Below are positions 1-6,071 of a stretch of DNA of 41,400 nucleotides, one piece after another. This stretch comes from a virus. The stretch lies in the IMG/VR virus record IMGVR_UViG_3300048804_000007, positions 1-41,400 of that record. One strand, given 5' to 3'. Within the stretch, counting starts at the first letter, position 1, and the number at the start of each line of letters is the position of its first letter. Below the pieces are notes generated by a model. The model was not told the DNA's origin. It saw nothing but the letters and a program-made list of their open reading frames with translations, and made no database searches. The position numbers and the translations under genes are program-made.

Positions 1-1
1 G

Positions 2-214
2 CTGGCGGAGAGAATACGAGCCAATCCGGTTAATCACGTCTGCCCGTTCAACGCTGAAACGGTAGCAAGCCTCAAGGATTTGGGTTTCTACTTTTCTACA
101 GCTCAAAAAGCTTTCAAGGGTTTCGTGGTCGTCTGTATAGTGATAGGAGCAATCGCCGCATTTCTTATAGGATTAAAAACTAAAATAATGGAATTTTGGG
201 CAACGTTACAATGA
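2..214 (+). CDS. Membrane protein of the lysis-like cassette, 5'-truncated
   Basis: The reading frame is open from the left edge to TGA at 212-214, so the start lies outside the window. It encodes about 70 residues with one hydrophobic segment near the C-terminus (around VVVCIVIGAIAAFLIGL) preceded by a polar, helical region. The full-length version is the gene at 39903-40148, which aligns along its whole length. One membrane segment next to a lipoprotein gene suggests a holin or other lysis accessory protein, but no family could be named. It ends just before the ribosome binding site of the lipoprotein gene that follows. Confidence 0.75.
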   Translation: MAERIRANPVNHVCPFNAETVASLKDLGFYFSTAQKAFKGFVVVCIVIGAIAAFLIGLKTKIMEFWATLQ

Positions 215-237
215 ATAATCAAAGGAGGATGAGGCTT

Positions 238-717
238 ATGAGTATAATCGAACTTGAAAAACAGGCGCAAATAAAAGCGGCTGGGTTTATTATCGTGATC
301 GCGCTGATCGTCGCGGCGTGTCTTTTGTCGGGGTGCGGTACGGTCTACAACGTGACGACATACGACAAGGACGGCAAGATCGCCACCGTCGAGAATGTAG
401 ACGCTGATATTATCGGCTCGATAGTCCAGAGCACGAAAAACAAAACACTGATAGTCTGGCATACGGGCTGGGCTGTTGGAATACACGCCTCCCCGGGAAC
501 ATATGAAGATCCCACTCCTACGCTTAAAATATTAGCTGGCAAGTTTGATGATGGGTATATCTCAATCTGCAAAGACCAGGTGGGGTTAAATTGGGATGGG
601 ATTGCGGCAACCATAGAAGCGACAAATAAGAGTTTAAGCGTGTCGCCTACGGGCGTAGCTGAAACAAAAACCGTACCGTCTAATTTTAAACTACTTGAGC
701 CAACAGAAAACCCATGA
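238..717 (+). CDS. Phage lipoprotein, left-hand allele (159 aa)
   Basis: The protein starts with a charged segment, then a hydrophobic stretch ending in a lipobox (LLSGC), which predicts signal peptidase II cleavage and lipid attachment at the cysteine. I chose the ATG at 238 because AGGAGG at 223-228 is 9 bases upstream; upstream in-frame ATGs at 196, 211 and 229 have poorer spacing. The N-terminal signal (AAGFIIVIALIVAA) and C-terminal end (FKLLEP) match the lipoprotein at 40175-40705, whereas the middle is unrelated, so the two look like alleles with an exchanged central domain. The role is unknown; a lysis, surface-exclusion or outer-membrane function is possible. Confidence 0.8.
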   Translation: MSIIELEKQAQIKAAGFIIVIALIVAACLLSGCGTVYNVTTYDKDGKIATVENVDADIIGSIVQSTKNKTLIVWHTGWAVGIHASPGTYEDPTPTLKILAGKFDDGYISICKDQVGLNWDGIAATIEATNKSLSVSPTGVAETKTVPSNFKLLEPTENP

Positions 718-884
718 AACAAATCCTTGTCAGCTCGTGCGGTAATTGTCCGTGGCTCGTGATATATGAGACGGGTGGTGAGTTGAAATACGAATGCAGC
801 GAAACAAGGAATGTCAGGCGGAAGATAAAGGACAAGGATAAAATTCACCCGAAATGTCCACTGCCTTGCTTTGCAATATGGTGA
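714..884 (+). CDS. Small cysteine-rich protein (56 aa)
   Basis: ATG at 714 overlaps the TGA of the lipoprotein gene (ATGA), a typical phage translational coupling. The 56-residue product has five cysteines, including CGNC near the N-terminus and a C..P.C pair near the C-terminus, with no signal peptide, so it may bind a metal. The right-hand copy of this cassette lacks this gene and has two other small genes in its place (40702-40917 and 40914-41054). I do not recognise the family. Confidence 0.6.
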   Translation: MKQILVSSCGNCPWLVIYETGGELKYECSETRNVRRKIKDKDKIHPKCPLPCFAIW

Positions 885-981
885 GGTGAAATGAACGAGG
901 GGTACTTTGTGACAAATGAATTGAAAAACTTGAAAAACTCTGCAATTCAAATGTCACTGGCAGTCTCGAAAGAGCTATGCC

Positions 982-1014
982 AGCCGGAGCTAGGTGTAAC
1001 CGAATCCGGCTTTT
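982..1014 (+). terminator. Hairpin terminator, left copy
   Basis: A seven-base-pair stem, AGCCGGA (982-988) with TCCGGCT (1005-1011), is followed by a run of Ts. The 16-base loop contains a small GGT/ACC helix. The same element occurs at 41132-41166; the one-base difference in that loop falls inside the innermost loop and preserves both helices. This supports an RNA structure, most simply an intrinsic terminator closing the lysis-like operon. Confidence 0.6.
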
Positions 1015-1069
1015 CTAAAGACAATTTTTCTAAAGACTATGGCTATAGAATGTTTATAGGATGGTTTAT

Positions 1070-1192
1070 ATGAAACCTGAAATCAAATGTCCGCACTGTG
1101 GATCGAGTCTAAACGAGGAGATTGATGATATTTGGCTCCGGTGCATAGCATGTCAGATGGAGTTTAAGGCTGAAGAGGAAAAAGATGAATAA
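1070..1192 (+). CDS. Zinc-ribbon protein, left copy (40 aa)
   Basis: The 40-residue protein has two cysteine pairs, CPHC near residue 7 and CIAC near residue 25, the pattern of a minimal zinc ribbon, followed by an acidic tail. It is nearly identical to the protein at 41219-41341 (a few conservative substitutions), and conservation at the codon level supports a real gene. Its last codons overlap the start of the DUF1353 gene. The specific function is unknown; such small zinc ribbons often bind nucleic acid or protein. Confidence 0.7.
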   Translation: MKPEIKCPHCGSSLNEEIDDIWLRCIACQMEFKAEEEKDE

Positions 1193-1251
1193 ACTTTTGA
1201 CACATCCGGGCTTCGATCCCGCCCCGCCATGGGAGGTGACATTGACGGGTG
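1137..1251 (+). repeat. 115-bp exact terminal overlap, left copy
   Basis: Bases 1137-1251 are identical to 41286-41400, the last 115 bases of the window (offset 40149); the first mismatch going left is 1136 versus 41285. It lies inside a longer diverged duplication (1-1251 versus about 39925-41400). The simplest reading is the closing overlap of a circular or circularly permuted genome of about 40.15 kb. Confidence 0.85.
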
Positions 1252-1628
1252 ATTTAATCTACGAGAACGATTCTTATATAATTACAGTAAAAAAGGATTA
1301 TAGAAGTGATGGCGGATCGCTCCCTCGGATATCATGGACGCTTCTAGGTGTAACCCCAACAGATTCCCGTTGCATCTATGCTTTTTTTCTCCATGACTTC
1401 TTATATCAATCGGAATCTCTCACAAGACAACAGGCGGACACCATCCTAGATGAAGTCCTTGCGATACCGCCTTGCTGCAATTCTGTACAACGCTGGCTTA
1501 TCTGGAGCCACGTCAGGGCATACGGCTGGCTAGTATGGAATAAACACACGTCGGAATCAATTGAAGAGGGTAAGAAGTGGGGAAAGGTCGAAGAGAAAAA
1601 GAAACTTTTATCTACGGTGATCAAATGA
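1185..1628 (+). CDS. DUF1353 family phage protein (147 aa)
   Basis: The protein carries the hallmarks of DUF1353: a segment DYRSDGGSLPR around residues 38-48, an aromatic/proline-rich stretch, and the HDFLY motif near residue 69. DUF1353 proteins are common in phage tail/lysis regions and their biochemical function is not established. The start overlaps the zinc-ribbon gene by 8 bases, with a GAGGAAAA-type ribosome binding site upstream. The gene begins again at 41334 in the right-hand copy, truncated by the window edge. Since no endolysin is recognisable elsewhere, a lysis-related role is possible but unproven. Confidence 0.8.
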   Translation: MNKLLTHPGFDPAPPWEVTLTGDLIYENDSYIITVKKDYRSDGGSLPRISWTLLGVTPTDSRCIYAFFLHDFLYQSESLTRQQADTILDEVLAIPPCCNSVQRWLIWSHVRAYGWLVWNKHTSESIEEGKKWGKVEEKKKLLSTVIK

Positions 1629-1765
1629 CCAACGAAGCCAGAATACTAAAGTTGATGGATGAGGTCTGCAAAAGGACACTGCCAAAAATTAGCCGGACGA
1701 ACCTGGGCTCTTTGAGTTCCATCACGCAGAAAAAGAAATTAAAGTTTCGATCCATTCTGAAATAA
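1625..1765 (+). CDS. Small basic hypothetical protein (46 aa)
   Basis: ATG at 1625 overlaps the TGA of the DUF1353 gene (ATGA). The product is a 46-residue, lysine/arginine-rich protein with a predicted helix at the N-terminus and a basic C-terminus. The frame is also open upstream to 1577, but the coupled start is more likely. No family is recognised. Confidence 0.5.
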   Translation: MTNEARILKLMDEVCKRTLPKISRTNLGSLSSITQKKKLKFRSILK

Positions 1766-1783
1766 TCTAACCACTGGAGGACT

Positions 1784-2017
1784 ATGAGCGCAACCGCCTG
1801 CCTGAAATGCACCCTTGACGACTGCTCGAAGTGCGATCACGTGCCGAAAAATAAATGCAGGATGAAGACAACAGTTTGGAGTCGTGTAAGCGGTTATTGC
1901 CGCCCGACTTCATCTTGGAATCGCGGAAAACAACAGGAATTCAAAGACAGAAAAGAATTTGTTATTGATCTTGAAAAACCTCTAACCAAGGAAAAGGCGG
2001 GGCTTTCACCCGCCTGA
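1784..2017 (+). CDS. Stand-alone NrdD-like glycyl-radical domain protein (77 aa)
   Basis: The start is set by GGAGG seven bases upstream. Residues 31-59 match the C-terminal end of class III (anaerobic) ribonucleotide reductase NrdD: VWSRVSGY, in which the glycine would be the radical site, then WNRGKQQEFKDRKEF. Residues 6-25 have five cysteines (C6, C9, C14, C17, C25), resembling the zinc site that precedes the radical loop in NrdD. The catalytic ten-stranded barrel is absent and no nrdD or activase nrdG is present. By analogy with GrcA/YfiD, it could repair a damaged host NrdD, but this is inference. It could also be a decayed remnant. It converges on the minus-strand gene, with a 3-base gap. 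Confidence 0.65.
   Translation: MSATACLKCTLDDCSKCDHVPKNKCRMKTTVWSRVSGYCRPTSSWNRGKQQEFKDRKEFVIDLEKPLTKEKAGLSPA
1996..2014 (-). terminator. Hairpin terminator of the minus-strand gene
   Basis: A six-base-pair GC stem (GGCGGG at 1996-2001 with CCCGCC at 2009-2014) lies between two convergent genes. Read on the minus strand it is followed by TTTTCCTT, so it suits termination of the 2021-2560 gene; on the plus strand the following sequence is only moderately T-rich. It overlaps the 3' end of the glycyl-radical gene. Confidence 0.5.
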
Positions 2018-2020
2018 TTA

Positions 2021-2560
2021 TTATCTTATCGCGGTTATCGGCAAATCTTCCGGCTTTTTGTTTTTTAGGGCGGCGATTTGTGCGTTGAGGGATTCACTGT
2101 ATCTAACTCTTAACGCGCTGTATTCATCTTTTATAGGAGTAAATTTGGCATCAAGAGCTTGCGCCTGTATTTTTAGGGCGTTCAATTCTTTTGCTATTGC
2201 CTCTGTTTTTATTTCTCCACGGGTGCGGGTTGGCAAATTAGTAGAACTCCTCTTTTTCTCTTTTTGCTTCTGTCCCGAGTCCACGTCATTTAGGATATTT
2301 TTAATCTGTTTTTCCTTTGCGGCTATTTGCACCTGTAGATTATTCTTCTCCACCAAAATCGCCTCCGCCTTTTGATTGAGGAGTATAGCGGCGTTGCGTA
2401 TGACCAGTTCAAACGTCTGCTCTCCCAGGTTTACAGTAGGGGCGGCCAATAACGCTTTTTGTAGCTCGGGCAGGGTGGGTTCCTTGATTACGTCCTTCGG
2501 CTCTTCTGCATTCAGACACACACACGCGGCCATCAACATAACTGCTATTACCTTTTTCAT
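2021..2560 (-). CDS. Secreted coiled-coil protein, minus strand (179 aa)
   Basis: This is the only convincing minus-strand gene. The N-terminus is a clear signal peptide (KK, hydrophobic core, probable cleavage near LNA-EE). The mature part is almost wholly helical with long heptad-like stretches (around residues 55-95 and 120-165). AGGAGG lies just upstream of the ATG. Its opposite orientation, isolated transcription unit and own terminator are typical of a moron, an extra gene that may alter the host periplasm or envelope. It resembles no specific family that I recognise. Confidence 0.75.
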   Translation of the reverse strand: MKKVIAVMLMAACVCLNAEEPKDVIKEPTLPELQKALLAAPTVNLGEQTFELVIRNAAILLNQKAEAILVEKNNLQVQIAAKEKQIKNILNDVDSGQKQKEKKRSSTNLPTRTRGEIKTEAIAKELNALKIQAQALDAKFTPIKDEYSALRVRYSESLNAQIAALKNKKPEDLPITAIR

Positions 2561-2648
2561 AATTCCTCCTTTGTTTGATATACCCTAGTTATATTTGCAT
2601 GGAAGTCAAGGGCAATAAATTATTTTTATCTTTTTTTTATTATTCTAC

Positions 2649-2677
2649 TTGACTTTGCATATTTACCTCTGTATAAT
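2649..2677 (+). promoter_or_regulatory. Strong sigma70-type early promoter
   Basis: The -35 is TTGACT (2649-2654, five of six to consensus) and the -10 is TATAAT (2672-2677, perfect), separated by exactly 17 bases. It lies 25 bases before the first gene of the long early operon. A mirror-image TTGACTT occurs on the minus strand at about 2603-2609, a possible -35 for the divergent 2021-2560 gene, though no good -10 follows it at standard spacing. Confidence 0.85.
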
Positions 2678-2701
2678 AAGGGCAAAGGAGAAATAACATT
2701 T

Positions 2702-2842
2702 ATGAAAAACTACAAGCAAATAAAGATTATCAAGCCGCTGCATAAGAGAATCAAAACCATCGCCCACGAACGAAAGATGAAACTGGAGGGGCTTGTTGAA
2801 ATTCTGCTTATTAGGGGATTGAAAGCAAAAGAAAATCAATAA
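2702..2842 (+). CDS. Ribbon-helix-helix-like small protein (46 aa)
   Basis: This is the first gene after the early promoter, with AAAGGAG upstream. The 46 residues fit a strand (KQIKIIK), a basic helix (HKRIKTIAHERK) and a second helix (LEGLVEILLIRGL), the arrangement of Arc/CopG-type ribbon-helix-helix DNA-binding proteins. Its position suggests a regulator of the promoter it follows. The assignment rests on pattern and size only. Confidence 0.55.
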   Translation: MKNYKQIKIIKPLHKRIKTIAHERKMKLEGLVEILLIRGLKAKENQ

Positions 2843-2851
2843 AGGAGTTTT

Positions 2852-3163
2852 ATGATTTCGGAAAAAGCAAACGGAGAGCTAGGCGCAAAAATAGGCGAGG
2901 AGATTAGCGACCTCGTACTGTCAAATATCAGCCTGATAACCAAGGATGTGGAACAGGCCATCAAAGACAGGGACGAAGGGCAGGAATTTGGCGAAGTTAC
3001 CGGAGCCGTGAAGTTCAAACTTGGAAGCGCGCCCGGCGAAACATTTAAATGGGAATTAAATCTTGAATGGCAAAGATCCAATAAAACCAAAATAGAGGCT
3101 GTAAAGGGCGAGTACGACCCGTTGCAACCGCCATTAATTCCAAGGGAGACAAAGAAGAAATGA
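2852..3163 (+). CDS. Hypothetical early protein (103 aa)
   Basis: It is preceded by AAAGGAG and sits directly behind the small regulator candidate. The first half is acidic and helical; the second half has alternating hydrophobic residues (GAVKFKLGSAP, FKWELNLEWQ) consistent with beta strands, ending in a lysine-rich tail. No family is recognised; it is soluble and probably a small host-takeover protein. Confidence 0.65.
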   Translation: MISEKANGELGAKIGEEISDLVLSNISLITKDVEQAIKDRDEGQEFGEVTGAVKFKLGSAPGETFKWELNLEWQRSNKTKIEAVKGEYDPLQPPLIPRETKKK

Positions 3164-3312
3164 AAACCACCAAGACAGTCCAATTCTGCAAGGGGAGTTC
3201 AAAGCCAACCATAACCGTCTACGTCAAGGGCTATAATCGGCTGTTGAACCCTCCAAAAGCAAAAATAGCACCCGCAATAATTGAGAACGGAATAATGAAG
3301 TATGGGTTTTAA
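3160..3312 (+). CDS. Small basic hypothetical protein (50 aa)
   Basis: ATG at 3160 overlaps the TGA of the preceding gene, indicating coupled translation. The product is a 50-residue basic protein with a single cysteine and no membrane segment. No family is recognised. Confidence 0.5.
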   Translation: MKTTKTVQFCKGSSKPTITVYVKGYNRLLNPPKAKIAPAIIENGIMKYGF

Positions 3313-3328
3313 TCAATAGGAGGCTCCC

Positions 3329-3475
3329 ATGCGCTGGTACGAAACTTTAATTGTGATTCTCGTGATTTGGATTCTGACGGCCGGATTTATCTGGATAGGG
3401 ACTTCTGAAGACATGTGGTCTGCCGGAACGCCTTCGCACGAGGGAACGGTTAAGATGCTTTTCGAGGGGAATTAA
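3329..3475 (+). CDS. Small membrane protein (48 aa)
   Basis: AGGAGG eight bases upstream sets the start. Residues 5-24 form one hydrophobic helix (ETLIVILVIWILTAGFIWIG) and the C-terminal half is polar. Such early single-pass proteins often act on the host membrane, but no function can be assigned. Confidence 0.6.
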   Translation: MRWYETLIVILVIWILTAGFIWIGTSEDMWSAGTPSHEGTVKMLFEGN

Positions 3476-3497
3476 TAATAACATAAGAGGTGGAAAA

Positions 3498-4352
3498 ATG
3501 AAAAAAGAACAAAAATTAATACCGATGATGAAAGGATTTAAGGCAACGGACAAGGACATGAAGTGTACGCCTGGTAATAAGGCATTCCAGTACGAATTTG
3601 ATAAAATATTTGAGCATGAGGGCGAACTTGAAATGTGTAAGGCTGGTTTTCATTTTTGCGTTCATCTGTCTGGGGTTTGGAGTTTTTACAATAATAGCGA
3701 CACAAGAGTTTTTGAGGTAGAAGCCTACGATGTTCTTGATGAACGTTCCGGCGATGGCGCAGAAGTCAAAATGGTTGCGCATAAAATAAAATTCGTCAGG
3801 GAGGTAAAAATAGGGGGCGACAGTAACACTGGCTACAGTAACACTGGCTACAGGAACACTGGCGACAGTAACACTGGCTACAGTAACACTGGCTACAGGA
3901 ACACTGGCGACAGTAACACTGGCGACAGTAACACTGGCTACAGTAACACTGGCTACAGGAACACTGGCGACAGTAACACTGGCGACAGGAACACTGGCTA
4001 CAGGAACACTGGCGACAGTAACACTGGCGACTGGAACACTGGCGACAGGAACACTGGCAACAGGAACACTGGCGACTGGAACATTGGCGACAGTAACACT
4101 GGCGACTGGAACACTTCAAATTTTTCAAGTGGTTTTTTCTGCATTGAAGAACCCAAAACAATCTCCTTTAACAAGCCTTGTGAACTTTCAAGGCAAGATT
4201 TCTTGAACAGACTGGACGTGTCGAACCTTGGCGAAGCTCTGGCAAAGAATGAGCCGATTGACTTTGAGAAGGTCAAAACTGTTCCGAATATTACAAAGGA
4301 GAAACTAAAAAAACTGCATGAGAAGTTTATTGAAGCAAGAAAGGCAAAATAA
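3498..4352 (+). CDS. DUF7666-like protein with 20 pentapeptide repeats (284 aa)
   Basis: Three parts are visible. Residues 12-100 match the N-terminal domain of the protein at 11227-12615 (KGFKATDKD..., the GFHFC motif, EVEAYDV, HKIKFVRE) and resemble what I recall as DUF7666. Residues 108-207 are exactly 20 tandem pentapeptides of the form [DYN]-[SRW]-N-T-G, likely a beta-solenoid. Residues 208-284 form a helical C-terminal domain beginning EEPKTISF, again shared with the paralog (DKPKTFRLF). A good RBS (AGAGGTGG) precedes the start. No catalytic motif is visible; a scaffold, decoy or host-interaction role is possible. Confidence 0.75.
   Translation: MKKEQKLIPMMKGFKATDKDMKCTPGNKAFQYEFDKIFEHEGELEMCKAGFHFCVHLSGVWSFYNNSDTRVFEVEAYDVLDERSGDGAEVKMVAHKIKFVREVKIGGDSNTGYSNTGYRNTGDSNTGYSNTGYRNTGDSNTGDSNTGYSNTGYRNTGDSNTGDRNTGYRNTGDSNTGDWNTGDRNTGNRNTGDWNIGDSNTGDWNTSNFSSGFFCIEEPKTISFNKPCELSRQDFLNRLDVSNLGEALAKNEPIDFEKVKTVPNITKEKLKKLHEKFIEARKAK
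3819..4118 (+). repeat. 15-bp tandem repeat, 20 units (pentapeptide)
   Basis: Twenty uninterrupted 15-base units of type GAC AGT AAC ACT GGC run across 300 bases. Variation is confined to the first two codons (GAC/TAC/AAC then AGT/AGG/TGG), apart from one ATT and the last Ser codon. Higher-order triplets (DS-YS-YR units) recur, showing block duplication. Confidence 0.95.
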
Positions 4353-4361
4353 GAGGTGGTT

Positions 4362-4571
4362 ATGAAACACGAAATTACAAAAGAGAAATTTTTGGAGATC
4401 GCGCTGCCGGGTCAAACGCTCCCGCCGAATGTAAAAGTCGAACGCTGTAATTGCGGCGGAAGTTTTTGTTTCGGCTGGACGCTGAATCATCATCCGGTGA
4501 CAATCAAACAAAGATCCAGCTTTTCCGGTGCGGCGGGGTGTTCTTATCCCGTGGGAGTAATAAAAAAATAA
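4362..4571 (+). CDS. Small hypothetical protein (69 aa)
   Basis: I chose ATG at 4362, 3-8 bases after GAGGTGG, over GTG at 4356, which lies inside that site. The product has a CNCGG motif and several glycines in its second half and could bind a metal. It directly follows the repeat protein and is probably cotranscribed with it. No family is recognised. Confidence 0.5.
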   Translation: MKHEITKEKFLEIALPGQTLPPNVKVERCNCGGSFCFGWTLNHHPVTIKQRSSFSGAAGCSYPVGVIKK

Positions 4572-4604
4572 CAAGCTTTTCCCGTGGCCACCTCTTTCGG
4601 GAAA

Positions 4605-4626
4605 AACTGGAAAGGCGTAACCAGTT
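4605..4626 (+). promoter_or_regulatory. Intergenic hairpin
   Basis: A perfect six-base-pair inverted repeat (AACTGG, ten-base loop, CCAGTT) lies in the 96-base gap before the recombination module and is followed by AAAATAA. There is no T-run, so it is more likely an RNA stability element or weak pause than a terminator. Confidence 0.3.
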
Positions 4627-4667
4627 AAAATAACCGCCACTAATTAAAACTAAAAAAGGAGGAGTTT

Positions 4668-5480
4668 ATGAATGAGGTCGTGAAGAGGGAATCCGAAACG
4701 ATGACAACAGATGACTTGCGCCGGAATATCAACTTGATTCAGGGCGTACTCAATGACGTCATGCAGAAAGATGTTCATTACGGGGTAATTAAGGGGTGCG
4801 GAGACAAGCCCGCCCTGCTCAAGCCAGGGGCTGAAAAAATCCTTGCGACATTCCGGATCGGCGTGAATTATGATGTCGAGGATCTCGGGACGGACAATGA
4901 GCGGCGTTATCGGATAACCGCAAAGGGCTTTTACATTCCAACCGGAAACCCCATCGGCTCCGGCCTCGGTGAATGCTCCTCGAATGAAAAGAAGTTCGCA
5001 TGGCGTGAAGCGGTCTGCCAGAAAGAGTTTGAATTGGCCGATGCAAGCAAAAAACAGATACTTTTCCGCAAGGGATACAAGACGGGGCAGGTCGAGGAGG
5101 TCATGCAGATAAAAACAGTTCCCGCCGACATCGCAAACACCGTTTTAAAGATGGGAAAGAAGCGGGCAATGATTGACCTCTGTCTTTCCGCCGTTGCATG
5201 TTCAGATATTTTTACGCAGGACATTGTTGAGGAAGGGATCGAAATCGAGGCGGAAACTGCAAAGGACACCACAGAGAGGGCGGAGCAGAAAGCCCCTGTT
5301 AATCCTATTTCAGATGCTCAAAATAAACGCCTGTGGGCTATCCTTTCGGGAAATGAAAGCAAGCACACCAAAGACGAGCTGGAAAAATATCTTGACACAA
5401 AATACAGCATAAATGATACACGGGAAATTGACAGAGCTTCTTATGAATCTGTTATAAACTGGATACGGGGTGCGGCGTGA
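4668..5480 (+). CDS. Putative recombination-associated protein (single-strand annealing candidate, 270 aa)
   Basis: The sequence contains the phage-typical block HYGVIKGCGDKPALLKPGAEK (residues about 37-57), then a beta-rich core and a conserved GKKRAMIDL segment near residue 163. The C-terminal about 55 residues (SDAQNKRLWAIL...INWIRG) resemble the small helical domain found at the C-terminus of several phage annealing proteins. It overlaps by four bases a RecB/Cas4-like nuclease, and annealing protein plus exonuclease is the classic phage recombination pair. AAAGGAGGAG precedes the start. The family is common in phages, but I know of no proven function for it. Confidence 0.6.
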   Translation: MNEVVKRESETMTTDDLRRNINLIQGVLNDVMQKDVHYGVIKGCGDKPALLKPGAEKILATFRIGVNYDVEDLGTDNERRYRITAKGFYIPTGNPIGSGLGECSSNEKKFAWREAVCQKEFELADASKKQILFRKGYKTGQVEEVMQIKTVPADIANTVLKMGKKRAMIDLCLSAVACSDIFTQDIVEEGIEIEAETAKDTTERAEQKAPVNPISDAQNKRLWAILSGNESKHTKDELEKYLDTKYSINDTREIDRASYESVINWIRGAA

Positions 5481-6058
5481 GTTTGATCTTCAATCCTGAA
5501 AACCACTCCTATTTTATGGACGGCAAGGAACTGCCCTCCGTGACGCAGGTGATAGACGGGGCGGGGTTTGTGTCTGATTTCTGCAAACAAGATCGGGCGG
5601 CGGACTACGGGCGGAAAGTGCATGAGGCGGTGTCATCAGTTGCTAGGGGAACTGAAACTTACGAGACCGACAAACGGATCGAATGCGCAGTTGACGGATT
5701 CCGTGAATGGAAAAAAGCCTATAAGCCAGAAACTTGCTATTCCGAAATGCCAATGGCGAGTAAGTCCAGGGGGTACGCCGGGACAATAGACCTGCTGGCG
5801 AAGATCAAGGGCAAGTACTGGCTCGTGGATGTGAAGACGGGCGGTTACTGCCCGTGGCACATTATCCAGCTTGCGGCCTACAATGAACTGGTCAAGTCGG
5901 AAAAATTAAGAGCCGACAAGTTCGCCTGTCTCTATCTTGATCCGGTGGAGGCGGGGAAATTTACGTTTAGGGAGGTTAACCGGACTGAAATTCAAGGAGG
6001 ATTTTCAGTCTTTTTGAACGCGTTGAACGTTTACCGTTGGAAAAACAGTCAAAAATAA
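5477..6058 (+). CDS. PD-(D/E)XK nuclease, RecB/Cas4-like (193 aa)
   Basis: GTG at 5477 overlaps the upstream TGA. The order of motifs fits the RecB/Cas4-type PD-(D/E)XK fold: GRKVHE (H49), E90, GTIDLL (D105), the catalytic VDVKTG (D118 and K120), and QLAAY (Q131-Y135). No cysteine cluster typical of Cas4 iron-sulfur proteins is visible. It probably degrades DNA ends for recombination with the protein encoded just upstream, and may also take part in replication or packaging. Confidence 0.85.
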   Translation: MSLIFNPENHSYFMDGKELPSVTQVIDGAGFVSDFCKQDRAADYGRKVHEAVSSVARGTETYETDKRIECAVDGFREWKKAYKPETCYSEMPMASKSRGYAGTIDLLAKIKGKYWLVDVKTGGYCPWHIIQLAAYNELVKSEKLRADKFACLYLDPVEAGKFTFREVNRTEIQGGFSVFLNALNVYRWKNSQK

Positions 6059-6071
6059 AAGGAGATGTAAA

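Noticed and set aside
345-950. Minus-strand frame of 201 codons over the lipoprotein
   Set aside because: It runs opposite to a gene with signal peptide, lipobox and RBS, and has no domain or conserved counterpart in the second copy.
1197-1202. TTGACA in the DUF1353 gene as a promoter
   Set aside because: No -10 element follows at suitable spacing and it lies within coding sequence.
3796-4161. Minus-strand cysteine-rich frame over the pentapeptide repeat
   Set aside because: Its regular CRQCS pattern is the reverse reading of the 15-base repeat, with no start site or flanking domain.
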